Assembly: GCA_910584375.1 (NCBI GenBank) | Contig: CAJUAH010000010.1 | Coordinates: 1-64,000 of the forward strand | Reading direction: 5' to 3' | Origin: an uncultured Acetatifactor sp. | Lineage (GTDB): Bacteria > Bacillota > Clostridia > Lachnospirales > Lachnospiraceae | Length of the DNA stretch: 64,000 bases | Shown: piece by piece, positions 51,423 through 60,522 of the stretch | Position numbering within the stretch: position 1 is the first letter of the stretch | Layout: the number at the start of each line of letters is the position of its first letter | Notes under the pieces: generated by a model | Seen by the model: only the letters and a program-made list of their open reading frames with translations | Told to the model about the DNA's origin: nothing | The model's database searches: none | Made by a program: the position numbers and the translations under genes

Positions 51423-52730
51423 TTACCGCACCGCCTTAAACGCCTGGTCCAGGTCTTCGATAATGTCGTCTATATGCTCTGTGCCGATGGACAGGCGTAT
51501 CGTGTTGGGCCTGATCCCCTGGTCAGCCAACTCCTCCTCGCTGAGCTGGGAGTGGGTGGTGGAGGCGGGATGGATCACCAGGCTCTTTACGTCCGCCACG
51601 TTGGCCAGCAGGGAAAACAGCTCCAGATTGTCGATAAAATCCTTGGCTTTGCGATCGTCGCCCTTGATTTCAAAGGTAAAGATGGAACCGCCCCCATGGG
51701 GAAAATACTTTCGATACAGATCCTGCTGCGCCGGATCGTCAGACACGGCAGGGTGATGCACCCGCTCCACCTGGGGATGGCTTTCCAGATACTCCACCAC
51801 CTTCAGCGCATTCTCCACATGGCGCTCCACCCGCAGGGACAGCGTTTCCAGCCCCTGCAAAAAGATAAAGGCGTGGAAAGGCGACAGCGTGGCTCCGGTA
51901 TCCCGCAACAGGATCGCCCGTATTTTCGTGACGAAAGCGGCCGGACCCACCGCCTTGGTAAAGCTGATACCGTGGTAGCTGGGGTTGGGCTCCGTCAGGG
52001 CAGGGAACTTGCCGCTGGCCTCCCAGTCAAATCTGCCGCTGTCCACGATCACGCCGCCGATGGTGGTTCCGTGCCCGCCGATAAACTTGGTGGCGGAGTG
52101 TACCACGATATCCGCGCCATACTCGATGGGGCGTACCAGATAGGGCGTGGCAAAAGTGTTATCTACCGCCAGCGGTATCCTGTGGTCGTGGGCAATGCCA
52201 GCCAGCCGCTCTATATCCACTACATCAGAGTTGGGATTGCCCAGGGTTTCAATAAACAGAACTTTCGTGTTATCCTGTATGGCGTTCTCCACTTCCTCAT
52301 AGTCGAAGGGATCCACAAAGGTCGTATGGACGCCGTACTCCGCCAGAGTATGGGCCAGCAGATTATATGTACCGCCGTAAATATTTTTGGCAGCCACGAT
52401 ATGTTCCCCCGCGCGGGCCAGATTCTGAAAAGTGTACGCGATGGCCGCCGCGCCGGAACTTACCGCCAGCGCCGCCACTCCGCCTTCCAGAGCCGCAATC
52501 CTGCGCTCAAACACATCCTGGGTGGGATTGGTCAGCCTGCCGTAGATATTGCCCGCATCGCTGAGGCCAAATCTCGCCGCCGCATGGTCGCTGTTATGAA
52601 ATACATAGGAAGAAGTCTGATAAATCGGAACCGCTCTGGCGTCTGTCACCGGATCCGGCTGCTCCTGCCCTGCATGGAGCTGTAATGTCTCAAATTTTAA
52701 ATCTCTTTCCGCATATGCCCTTTTGCTCAT
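51423..52730 (-). CDS. metY: O-acetylhomoserine sulfhydrylase (MetY)
   Basis: 435 residues, the MetY length (longer than MetB/MetC). PLP enzyme of the Cys/Met metabolism family: VVHSATKFIGGHGTTIGG carries the PLP-binding Lys, preceded by VDNTFATPYLVRPIEYGAD; TNPTQDVFERRIAALEGG and the C-terminal PSTTHSQLSEEELADQGI are also typical (there HPASTTHS). It makes homocysteine from O-acetylhomoserine and sulfide. A consensus promoter with a CymR-like operator precedes it. GGGAGG 7 bases before the ATG. Confidence 0.95.
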   Translation of the reverse strand: MSKRAYAERDLKFETLQLHAGQEQPDPVTDARAVPIYQTSSYVFHNSDHAAARFGLSDAGNIYGRLTNPTQDVFERRIAALEGGVAALAVSSGAAAIAYTFQNLARAGEHIVAAKNIYGGTYNLLAHTLAEYGVHTTFVDPFDYEEVENAIQDNTKVLFIETLGNPNSDVVDIERLAGIAHDHRIPLAVDNTFATPYLVRPIEYGADIVVHSATKFIGGHGTTIGGVIVDSGRFDWEASGKFPALTEPNPSYHGISFTKAVGPAAFVTKIRAILLRDTGATLSPFHAFIFLQGLETLSLRVERHVENALKVVEYLESHPQVERVHHPAVSDDPAQQDLYRKYFPHGGGSIFTFEIKGDDRKAKDFIDNLELFSLLANVADVKSLVIHPASTTHSQLSEEELADQGIRPNTIRLSIGTEHIDDIIEDLDQAFKAVR

Positions 52731-52752
52731 AATAATGCCTCCCTCTGTTATT

Positions 52753-52808
52753 CATATAATTCCTATTGGTTTACAAGGAATTATATGCCAGATATTTCTT
52801 TCTGTCAA
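52753..52808 (-). promoter_or_regulatory. metY promoter with CymR-like operator
   Basis: Minus strand TTGACA (52803-52808), exactly 17 bases, TATAAT (52780-52785): a perfect sigma-A consensus. The -10 box is inside one arm of a perfect 12-base inverted repeat, CATATAATTCCT (52753-52764) and AGGAATTATATG (52776-52787). The ATTCC/GGAATTAT halves resemble sites of the cysteine regulator CymR. Confidence 0.7.
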
Positions 52809-52840
52809 TATTTATTTTACATTTTTTCTTAATTTTTTCC

Positions 52841-54754
52841 CTATCCCCTCTGTTTTTTCCGCTCCCGCTTATTCTCGTACATTTTCTCGTCGGCCTGCCG
52901 CAGCAATTCCCGGTGATCCGCAGGGCCTTTTGCGCAGACCCACCCAAAGGAGAACTCCAGCTTGACCCGCAGTTCCTCGTCCAGATACGCAATACAGTGC
53001 TTTTGAATGAACTCCAGCACCCTGACGGCCTCATCCAATTCCTCGCGCTGATCGTAGCCGTATAAAAACAACACAAATTCATCGCCGCCCTGTCTGGCCG
53101 CAATACTGTTCTGCGGGTCAAAAGTGTTTATTGTCTCCGCAATCTTGCGCAGATAGGCATCTCCCCTGTCATGTCCATAGGTGTCGTTGATACCTTTGAG
53201 GCCGTCCGCATCTATCATGATCATTCCATAATGTTTCAGGTCATCAGCCCGGACAAAAAGCCTCTCCAGGCTGCTCTCCAGTCCCCGCCTGTTGTACAAC
53301 CCCGTCAACGAATCAATGTCCCTCTCCACCTCTATCTTTTTGCGCTTGACGATCTCCTCCGTCACATCGATCACCACGCCCAGGATCTCGTTGTGCTCAC
53401 TGATCTCTTCCAGCTTGACATAACGCTCCGGCCGCGCCGCCAACCGGAATATGTTCTCCTCGTCCGGAACCGGATCGTTTCGCAGCCGGTCTATATACTC
53501 CCGAAAACTCTTGCTGTCGGCCGCCAGCCGCCGGGATTCCTCCTGCTCCAGCAACAGGATCCGGGGAACATGTTCGGTAAAACGGACGCTTTTCATCTGC
53601 TCGCTGTATTCATATACGCCTATATACATATTGGTCTTGTTCAGCACATAGGACATCTTCTTATTGTTTGCCAGCAGACTTTCTACCATTTCATTGATAT
53701 AGCTGCTCAGTCTGGAAAACTCCACGCTGCTCTGAATATCCACGCTCTCCTCCAGATTGCCCATGGCAATGGTACGGAGTTTCTCATTCACACTGTGGAT
53801 TCCCTCCACCACATAGCGGTTCATACACCACACCACGGCATAGGAGAGTATGGCAGTGATCAGGAGCAGACAGACGGCCAGCGCGGCCATGTCCAGGGGA
53901 ATTCTCTGATACAGCACTTTGTCCGGCATCACCCGGCCCACATAGTCGTCACCGATACGCCCGAACACACAGTAAGAGGCGACACCGTTAATCCTTGCGT
54001 GAAACCCGGTTCCGTCAGTACGCATTCTCTCCGGATCCAATCCGATATCCGCCATATTCCTTCCCACGCTCTCCAAATCCGTGGAACCGACGATGTCCCC
54101 GCTCCCTGTCCGGATCGCGTAATAATTTGCCGCCGGATCTATCCGCAGCATGGAAAAAATATAAGACAGCTCATTCTTCTCCGTGACCTTCATCAGCCGT
54201 ACCGGCTCCATGCCCACCTGCAGAATAAATTTTTCATTCTTGCTCCACAGCGCGGAATACTGCATCAGCTTCCCCTCCGCCGTGTTGGGCGTGACACTCT
54301 GCACCAGTTTCAGCGTTTTATCTTCCAGCATGGGCTTAAAAAATCCCATCTGTTCCCCGGAGTCAAAGGTGTAATCGTAATACTCGGGATGTGTGCCGGC
54401 CACGATCCGGCCCGTCCTGTCAAAAATATGGATCTCATCCACTTCCATAAGAACGGCGATCCGTTTCAGTTCCTCCATGTCTTCCGCCAGAGACGGATCA
54501 TTCTGTATCATATAGGCGATCACTTCCGCATTATACAGACAAGTACGGCTGTATTCCTCACCGATCTCCCGCAGCTCGTTCTGATTCCGCTCCAAAGTCA
54601 GCTCGATCTGATGAAACGCCGACGCCGCGTTCTCGCACGCCCGCTTTTGCTCATTGCAAATTTCCAGAATACAGATGGAAAAAAGTATGACCGCCGCCAG
54701 AACCATAGTTATGACCTGTAGATGCCGTCTGATAATCTCCTTCAATGTCCTCAT
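52841..54754 (-). CDS. Membrane sensor diguanylate cyclase
   Basis: 637 residues. One N-terminal helix (VITMVLAAVILFSICILEI), an extracellular sensor region to about residue 285 resembling a double Cache-type fold (FDRTGRIVAGTHPEYYDYTF), a second helix (MAALAVCLLLITAILSYAVV), a HAMP-like linker, a PAS-like stretch (about 370-465) and a GGDEF domain with RQGGDEFVLF near residue 570. The GGDEF signature is intact, so c-di-GMP synthesis is expected. The RxxD inhibitory site is replaced (PQNS), so product inhibition is unlikely. No c-di-GMP phosphodiesterase is nearby. Confidence 0.93.
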   Translation of the reverse strand: MRTLKEIIRRHLQVITMVLAAVILFSICILEICNEQKRACENAASAFHQIELTLERNQNELREIGEEYSRTCLYNAEVIAYMIQNDPSLAEDMEELKRIAVLMEVDEIHIFDRTGRIVAGTHPEYYDYTFDSGEQMGFFKPMLEDKTLKLVQSVTPNTAEGKLMQYSALWSKNEKFILQVGMEPVRLMKVTEKNELSYIFSMLRIDPAANYYAIRTGSGDIVGSTDLESVGRNMADIGLDPERMRTDGTGFHARINGVASYCVFGRIGDDYVGRVMPDKVLYQRIPLDMAALAVCLLLITAILSYAVVWCMNRYVVEGIHSVNEKLRTIAMGNLEESVDIQSSVEFSRLSSYINEMVESLLANNKKMSYVLNKTNMYIGVYEYSEQMKSVRFTEHVPRILLLEQEESRRLAADSKSFREYIDRLRNDPVPDEENIFRLAARPERYVKLEEISEHNEILGVVIDVTEEIVKRKKIEVERDIDSLTGLYNRRGLESSLERLFVRADDLKHYGMIMIDADGLKGINDTYGHDRGDAYLRKIAETINTFDPQNSIAARQGGDEFVLFLYGYDQREELDEAVRVLEFIQKHCIAYLDEELRVKLEFSFGWVCAKGPADHRELLRQADEKMYENKRERKKQRG

Positions 54755-54806
54755 TAAAATTTCCTGTTCCTTTCCGCGTCATCCTCACCGTACAGATTTA
54801 AAAACA

Positions 54807-54835
54807 GCGAAAACCGTATTCTCAACAGTTTTCGC
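54807..54835 (-). terminator. Terminator of tRNA-Gly
   Basis: GCGAAAAC (54807-54814) pairs with GTTTTCGC (54828-54835); TGTTTTTAAA follows on the minus strand. Confidence 0.8.
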
Positions 54836-54849
54836 CGGGCATAAAAAAG

Positions 54850-54921
<72 letters not shown>

Positions 54922-54949
54922 ATATGTCAGAACGCTCTGAACAAAATAT

Positions 54950-54978
54950 ACTATACAATAGGATGAGCGGTTTGTCAA
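54950..54978 (-). promoter_or_regulatory. Promoter of tRNA-Gly
   Basis: Minus strand TTGACA (54973-54978), 17 bases, TATAGT (54950-54955). Confidence 0.8.
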
Positions 54979-54994
54979 CTGTTATTTTAAAAAA

Positions 54995-55014
54995 CCGGGG
55001 GCAAATGCCCCCGG
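54995..55014 (-). terminator. Terminator of the GH3 gene
   Basis: CCGGGGGCA (54995-55003) pairs with TGCCCCCGG (55006-55014); six T follow on the minus strand, directly after the GH3 stop. Confidence 0.92.
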
Positions 55015-55016
55015 AC

Positions 55017-56372
55017 CTATTCTCCCATGTCCAGCCTGTCGGCACATTTTATACGGTATATCCTGCGCAGAGCGTCATTGATTCTCTCCTCCGATATGGT
55101 TCCGTCCTGAATCGCTGCCATCACAGCCGCATGCGCCTCCTCAAAATTTTCCGGCATCAGAATCATATCGCAGCCCGCTTTCAGTGCCAGCACAGCCGCC
55201 TGGCCCGAGCTGTAGTACTCGGAGATCGCCTTCATATCCATGGCGTCCGTGATCACCACTCCTCTGTATCCCATCTCGCCCCGGAGCAGATCGGTCACGA
55301 TCACGCTGGACAGGGACGCAGGCGTATTATCCCCCGTGAGCGCCGGAACCGCCGTATGGCCCACCATGACGATCTGTACGCCTGAATCTATGGCGCTCTG
55401 ATACACCGCCAGCTCCTGGCTGCGCAGCTCTTCCGCGGTTCTGTCCGACACCGCCAGTCCCTCATGGGTATCTGCCGCCGTACTGCCGCCGCAGGGAAAA
55501 TGCTTTATACACGCGGTCACGCCCTGTTCCTGCAGACCGCTCACCATATTGTTCACACAGTCCGTCACCGCCGCCGCGTCGCTGCCATAGGCTCTGGCAG
55601 CCATCACGCTGCCCTCCACGCCGGCCAGATCCGCCACCGGCGCAAGATCCACGTTCAAACCGTAGGAGGCCAGCCCCGTGCCCAGTCCGATGCCCGCCTG
55701 ATAAGCGGCCGCCGGATCTCCGCCAGCCCCGATATCGGCCGCCGAAGGCTGTTTGTCCAGCAGACCCGCCGCCGCCAGGGGACTGACTTTGCCGCCTTCC
55801 TCCTCCACTCCCAGGAAGATTGGATACTTGCTGTACAGCTCCGTATTGCCCAGCATCTCTCGAAACTGTTCCGCATCCTTGATATTTTTCTTATCATAGA
55901 CGATACCGCCCACGGCAAATCTGCTGAGCGCCTCCCTGGTACCGTCTCCCGCCTTCACCGCGGCGCTCACATTGGTAATGGATTCCGGGGTGACGAAAAA
56001 CAGTCCCGACACCTTATCCTCCAAAGGCATGGCGTCGATCATCGCGTTGATGATCGCATCCAGCTTTTCTTCCTGAGTCAGCTCCGGTATAGGTTCCGGT
56101 GTCTCTGCCGGTGTCTCCGGCGGCGCTTCAATGCTTTCCTCCGACTGCCCGATCTGTTGCTCCAGAGAAGATTGCAGGCTCTCCTGCTCTTCCTGTTCCT
56201 CCTGCGTCTTCTGCTCCCGCCACTGGGCCAGGTACTTGACCCCGGTGACAATGCCCACAGCCATCAGCGCGATCAACACCAGCAGCACTACATATGCCAA
56301 TATTTGATTGCGCTGTCTCCTCTTGCGCCGCGCCTCCCTCTGCTGCCGCAATTTATCCTGCCTGTCATCCAT
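55017..56372 (-). CDS. Glycoside hydrolase family 3 protein (NagZ-like)
   Basis: 451 residues, membrane anchored by AYVVLLVLIALMAVGIVTGV (about 30-49) after a very basic N-terminus, then a Gln/Glu-rich linker and a GH3 N-terminal barrel. Motifs: FLGVEEEGGKVSPLA, GLNVDLAPVADLAG, CIKHFPCGGSTAADTHEGL and GVVITDAMDMKAI, the last with the nucleophile Asp. The Asp-x-His dyad used by NagZ is kept (DTH), but the canonical KHFPGHG is KHFPCGG here. NagZ-type enzymes release N-acetylglucosamine in cell-wall turnover. It would act at the outer face of the membrane. Confidence 0.88.
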   Translation of the reverse strand: MDDRQDKLRQQREARRKRRQRNQILAYVVLLVLIALMAVGIVTGVKYLAQWREQKTQEEQEEQESLQSSLEQQIGQSEESIEAPPETPAETPEPIPELTQEEKLDAIINAMIDAMPLEDKVSGLFFVTPESITNVSAAVKAGDGTREALSRFAVGGIVYDKKNIKDAEQFREMLGNTELYSKYPIFLGVEEEGGKVSPLAAAGLLDKQPSAADIGAGGDPAAAYQAGIGLGTGLASYGLNVDLAPVADLAGVEGSVMAARAYGSDAAAVTDCVNNMVSGLQEQGVTACIKHFPCGGSTAADTHEGLAVSDRTAEELRSQELAVYQSAIDSGVQIVMVGHTAVPALTGDNTPASLSSVIVTDLLRGEMGYRGVVITDAMDMKAISEYYSSGQAAVLALKAGCDMILMPENFEEAHAAVMAAIQDGTISEERINDALRRIYRIKCADRLDMGE

Positions 56373-56505
56373 CTGTATTCATAGCCTTTCTGTGTTTTCA
56401 GTGCCTCTCCTGTTGCGTATACAGCAAAAGTATACCCTATCGGTCGCCTTTTTTCTACCTAAAAATACTTTTTTTCACAAAATTAAGAAATATTTTTGTA
56501 TACGG

Positions 56506-56661
56506 GAAGAGGACACATCAAATCTTTCTTGATGTGTCCTCTTCAAACTATGCTGTCCAATGGTCTCTACCTCCGTATTGTATTTTTTGATTCCGTTATC
56601 CTTAGTACATTGGCCCTTCCTCCTGTGTTTATTTGGAATCGTTTGTGTATCTCTTCTGTAT
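56506..56661 (-). ncRNA. Candidate small RNA / leader transcription unit
   Basis: A strong promoter (56668-56695, minus) drives about 155 bases with no real ORF: AGGAGG (56619-56624) is followed 8 bases later by ATG TAC TAA, a two-codon frame, then a second GGAGG, and the stretch ends in a perfect 16-base hairpin (GAAGAGGACACATCAA at 56506-56521 with its complement at 56529-56544, 7-base loop). No long U-run follows. Either a small RNA or the remains of a small gene. Confidence 0.4.
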
Positions 56662-56667
56662 GATTTT

Positions 56668-56695
56668 ATTATAGCAGGTATTTTTAATTTGTCAA
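56668..56695 (-). promoter_or_regulatory. Near-consensus promoter upstream of the candidate small RNA
   Basis: Minus strand TTGACA (56690-56695), 16 bases, TGC-TATAAT (56668-56673): full -35, full -10 and extended -10. Confidence 0.75.
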
Positions 56696-56817
56696 CACAT
56701 TTTTGCAAAAATTTTTTAATTTTTCCATGATTCTATTTTTTAAACCAAATATTTACATTTTTTGGCATTTCTCCTGTTATTTTCTGCATTTTTTCGCCCT
56801 TGTTGACACTATCTGGC

Positions 56818-56927
56818 AGGCCCTTATTCTGTAGACTTATCTGTAACATCCCTGACGGTTCCGGAAACCCCGGTCAGCGTATAACTTACAGGGCCGAATC
56901 CCATATGTGGGGGACCCAGCCCTGTTT
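56818..56927. other. Structured intergenic element downstream of the chemoreceptor gene
   Basis: Two adjacent stem-loops: CTGAC (56852-56856) with GTCAG (56873-56877) enclosing CCGG-type inner pairing, and CAGGGC (56889-56894) with GCCCTG (56919-56924) enclosing TCCC/GGGG. On the plus strand the second is followed by TTTTTT. No gene fits on either strand. May be the receptor mRNA end, a plus-strand terminator, or a dispersed repeat; not identified. Confidence 0.4.
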
Positions 56928-56946
56928 TTTCTTTTCCTATTGGGAC

Positions 56947-58977
56947 TCAGTTGTTATACTGGAATTTCCCCACCAGCTCCTTGAGCAGATCGGCCTGTTT
57001 GGACAATTCCTCGGACGCGGCAGCGCTCTCCTCCGAAGTCGCGGAGTTAGACTCCACTACGCCCGCGATCTGGTTGATACCCTCGCTGATCTGGGCCGCC
57101 GCTCTTGCCTGGTTGTCGGACGCCACCGCGATCTCCTCCATGGATTCGTTCACGGTTCTGGCGTTCTCCACCACGGCGAGCAGAGAATCCGCCGTGGAGT
57201 CGGCGAACTGTATGCCCTCCTCCACCGCTGTGATCGCGTTCTGTATCAGATCCTTTGTATTCCTGGCCGCCTCCGAACTCTGATCCGCCAGTGCGCCCAC
57301 CTGGGTAGCTACCACGGCGAATCCCCGGCCGTGTTCTCCCGCTCTGGCCGCCTCAATGGAAGCGTTCAGGGCAAGCAGCGCTGTCTGATCCGCGATCTCT
57401 TCGATACTGCTGATAATCTCGGCGATCTTGTCAGAAGCTATCCTGATCTTGTCCATCGCCTCCGTATTGTTCTTCATATGCTCGTTGCTCTCATTGATCT
57501 GTCGATGCATATCCGCAACGATACCCCTCGCCTTTTCCGCGTTCTGGGCATTCACATATATCTTCTCCGAAATATCCGTTATGGTCGCCGTCAGCTCCTC
57601 CACCGCGCTGGCCTGATCCGTAGCGCCCTCCGCCAGCTGCTGCGAGGCGCCCGCCAGATCCTCCGCTCCCCTCTGGACGCACTGCGCGTTGTCGTCGATG
57701 TTCTTCATCGCCGCGCTCAGCGCCGCCACAATATCCCTGAAGGAACGGCTGATCTCCGCGAAATCTCCCTTGTAATCCTGATCTATGACGATCGTGAAAT
57801 TACCCTCCGACAACTCGGCGAGGTGGGTGTCAATATCACTGATGACATTCCTCAGATCCTGGATCGTCTGGGTAAGGCTGCGCATCAGTATCGCCGTCTC
57901 ATCGTTCTCCACCGGCACAGGCGTCTCGGAATGGAGATCTCCCTGGGCCAGAAGTTCCAGACGTTTCACCACCACGGCGATGGGCTGCGCCACCTTTTTG
58001 CCCAGGCTGACGCCGCTCTTTACGCCGTATACCGTAAAGGCAATGACAAAGAGGACCGTGACCGCCAGGGACAGATAAAACATTCCCAAAAACTCGCTCC
58101 GCACCGCCGCCACGCCGATACTCCATCCATTGATTCCCGGAACAGGCGAGTAGGCCACTACCTTGGTCTTCCCGTTATAGCTGTAAGTTCCCGTACCGGA
58201 TTCCCCGGCCACCATTCTTTTGCAGATGGCACTGTATTTTTTTAGCCTCGGGTTGGTGTCGCCCAGCGCGATACTGTCCTCCACGCCCACCAGCGTAGAA
58301 TCGATATCCGCTATGGTGATACCGTTGGCGTCCAGCATAAACGCCGTGCCTCCCTCTCCCACCTTAATGGAACGCATGATATCGTTGAGATATTCGCCGT
58401 CAGGGATATAGACCACCGCCCCCACCGGTTTCGTACCCGGCAGCCCGTTTTCCCACAAAGGCGCCGAAACTGCAAAAGATACGGACTGGGTCAGCTCGCT
58501 GTACGCCGGCGTAGAAATATATGTATTCCCCTTCATGGCCTCCTTAAAGCATTCACTGCCGGAGAGATCCATCCCGGAGATTATATCAACGCCGCTGCCG
58601 TCCAGGAGAAATCCCCTTTCATAGTTGTGATCCGCCACCTTCTGATTCAGGATCGAGATCTTATCCTCCGCAGGCCGGTCCGGATCAGCCAGGCGGGCGA
58701 TGCTCCCCGTCTCGTAAGCTACCGCCACATACTGCTGGAGAGACGCGGCCACATAGTACGCTGCCACATCGGAGGTATTGTTAATCGTCTACGACACCGC
58801 GTTGACGGACGAGATATAGCTCAGTACGGATGTGATTACTCCCAAAACAATACAGCACACCAGAATCGTCCTCGCGAAGTTGGAAGATATCTTCTTCTCA
58901 ATGCTGACAAAGCCTCCGCCCCCTTTTTCCTTTTGTTGCAGACCGTTTGATAAACCGTTTCCATCCTCTTGTTTCAT
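56947..58977 (-). pseudogene. Methyl-accepting chemotaxis protein gene interrupted by an amber codon
   Basis: The full frame would encode about 676 residues: N-terminal membrane helix (TILVCCIVLGVITSVLSYI), a dCache-type periplasmic sensor, second helix (LSLAVTVLFVIAFTVYGV), HAMP, and the signalling hairpin with ALLALNASIEAARAGEHGRG and FAVVATQVGALADQSSEAA. Codon 63 is TAG at 58789-58791 (SSVNAVS-stop-TINNTSDVAAYY), in frame with everything else. GAGGGGGTATTTTC precedes the ATG at 58977. The downstream part could start only at an internal GTG (58767), which would lose the first membrane helix. One base change (CAG to TAG) explains it; a sequencing error is possible. Confidence 0.85.
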
Positions 58978-59119
58978 GAAAATACCCCCTCACTTTTATG
59001 AATCCATTGTCAATCCGATATAAAATATTCATTTTTTCGAGCTGCTTCATCAATGAATTTCTATATTTATAATATTTTACCATAACCCGCATCATTTTTC
59101 CATAGTTGTGAGAAAAAAA

Positions 59120-59148
59120 CCGCCCGGACATGGATTTCTTCCGGACAG
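59120..59148 (-). terminator. Terminator of the ask-hom operon
   Basis: CCGCCCGG (59120-59127) pairs with CCGGACAG (59141-59148) allowing G-U pairs on the minus strand, where seven T follow. It lies about 20 bases after the aspartate kinase stop. Confidence 0.8.
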
Positions 59149-59165
59149 TCTTTTCAGGTCGTACT

Positions 59166-60485
59166 TTATAGCTGCGCGATCACAAAAATATCGTAGACCG
59201 CGCGGATAGCGTTTTCAAAATCCTCGTTTGCCACACCGATGATGATATTCAGCTCGGAGGATCCCTGGTCGATCATCTTCACATTAATATTGTTGTGGGC
59301 CAGCGCGGAAAAAATGCGGCCCGCGGTTCCTCTGGTGGACTTCATGCCCCGTCCCACCACGGCAATCAGCGCCAGATCGGATTCGATCTCTATGGACTCC
59401 GGCTCGGCCAACCGGTGGATCGCCGCCACCACCTGCTGCTCCTTGTGCATGAATTCGTCCTGGTGGACAAACACGGTCAGCGTGTCTATGCCGGAGGGCA
59501 TATGCTCAAAGGAGATGCCGCTGTCCTCAAAGGCCTGCAGCACTCTGCGTCCAAACCCGATCTCGGAGTTCATCATATCTTTCTCGATATTCACCGAGCA
59601 GTAGCCTTTTTTACCGGCGATACCGGTGATCACAAATCTGGATTTCTGACAGGTGCTGCCCACGATCCAGGTGCCGTTGTCCTCCGGCGCGTTGGTGTTG
59701 CGGATATTGATGGGAATCCCCTGCTGGCGCACCGGGAAGATCGCGTCCTCATGCAGTACCGGGACGCCCATATAGGCCAGCTCCCTGAGTTCCCTGTATG
59801 TAATCACGTCTATGGCCTCCGGATTGTGGATGATATGGGGATCCGCGATCAGGAATCCCGACACGTCCGTCCAGTTCTCATACACATCCGCCTTGATGGC
59901 CTTGGCCACGATGGATCCTGTGATATCCGAACCGCCCCTGGAAAAAGTCTTGACGCTGCCATCCGGCATGGAGCCGTAAAAGCCGGGCACTACCGCGTTC
60001 TCACAGTCGGCCAGCCTGGCGGAAAGCACCTCGTTGGTCCTGTCCGCGTCAAAGTTTCCGTCCTCGTCAAAAAAGATCACCTCCGCCGCGTCCACAAAAG
60101 TAAATCCCAGATAAGCAGCCATGATGATACCGTTCAGATATTCTCCCCGGGAGGCGGCATAGTTGCTGCCGGCCTTCTCCCCGAACAGTTTCTCGATCTT
60201 CCCAAACTCCTCCTCCAGGGACAAAGGCAGTTCCAGACCGTCTATAATCTGCTGGTATCTGGCCTTGATGTCCCGCAGTTCCCGACTGAAATCCTGATCC
60301 GCATCCGCCAGGGCGTAACAGCCGTACAACATATCCGTGACCTTGGTATCCTTGTCGTCGCGCTTTCCGGGAGCGGAAGGAACCACGAACAATCTGTCCG
60401 CGTCCGAACGGATGATGTCTCCCACCTTTTTAAACTGCTCGGCGCTCGCCAGAGAGCTGCCGCCGAATTTCACTACCTTTTTCAT
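59166..60485 (-). CDS. Aspartate kinase
   Basis: 439 residues from ATG 60485 (AGGGAG 6 bases upstream; the frame can also be opened one codon earlier at GTG). MKKVVKFGGSSLASAEQFKKV is the kinase N-terminus; GGSDITGSIVAKAIKADVYENWTDVSGFLIADP lies near residue 180-215, with two C-terminal ACT domains (VNIEKDMMNSEIGFGRRVLQ, ALIAVVGRGMKSTRGTAGRI) that bind an amino acid effector. It phosphorylates aspartate, the first step to threonine, methionine and lysine. Last gene of the ACT-hom-ask operon; no lysine riboswitch is visible. Confidence 0.95.
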   Translation of the reverse strand: MKKVVKFGGSSLASAEQFKKVGDIIRSDADRLFVVPSAPGKRDDKDTKVTDMLYGCYALADADQDFSRELRDIKARYQQIIDGLELPLSLEEEFGKIEKLFGEKAGSNYAASRGEYLNGIIMAAYLGFTFVDAAEVIFFDEDGNFDADRTNEVLSARLADCENAVVPGFYGSMPDGSVKTFSRGGSDITGSIVAKAIKADVYENWTDVSGFLIADPHIIHNPEAIDVITYRELRELAYMGVPVLHEDAIFPVRQQGIPINIRNTNAPEDNGTWIVGSTCQKSRFVITGIAGKKGYCSVNIEKDMMNSEIGFGRRVLQAFEDSGISFEHMPSGIDTLTVFVHQDEFMHKEQQVVAAIHRLAEPESIEIESDLALIAVVGRGMKSTRGTAGRIFSALAHNNINVKMIDQGSSELNIIIGVANEDFENAIRAVYDIFVIAQL

Positions 60486-60522
60486 CACTGTCTCCCTCTA
60501 TCCTCTATTTTTCCGCTCTCGC

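Noticed and set aside
52731..52840. S-box (SAM) riboswitch or T-box before metY
   Set aside because: The leader is too short and shows only a palindrome at the promoter; none of the conserved S-box or T-box cores are present.
56818..56946. c-di-GMP (GEMM) riboswitch near the chemoreceptor gene
   Set aside because: It lies after, not before, the gene and lacks the GEMM core; the pairing pattern is different.
58767..58791. Amber codon read as pyrrolysine
   Set aside because: Chemoreceptors are not known pyrrolysine proteins and no pyl genes are in view; a point mutation is simpler.
60486..60522. Lysine riboswitch before aspartate kinase
   Set aside because: Only 37 bases separate hom and the kinase gene, far too short.
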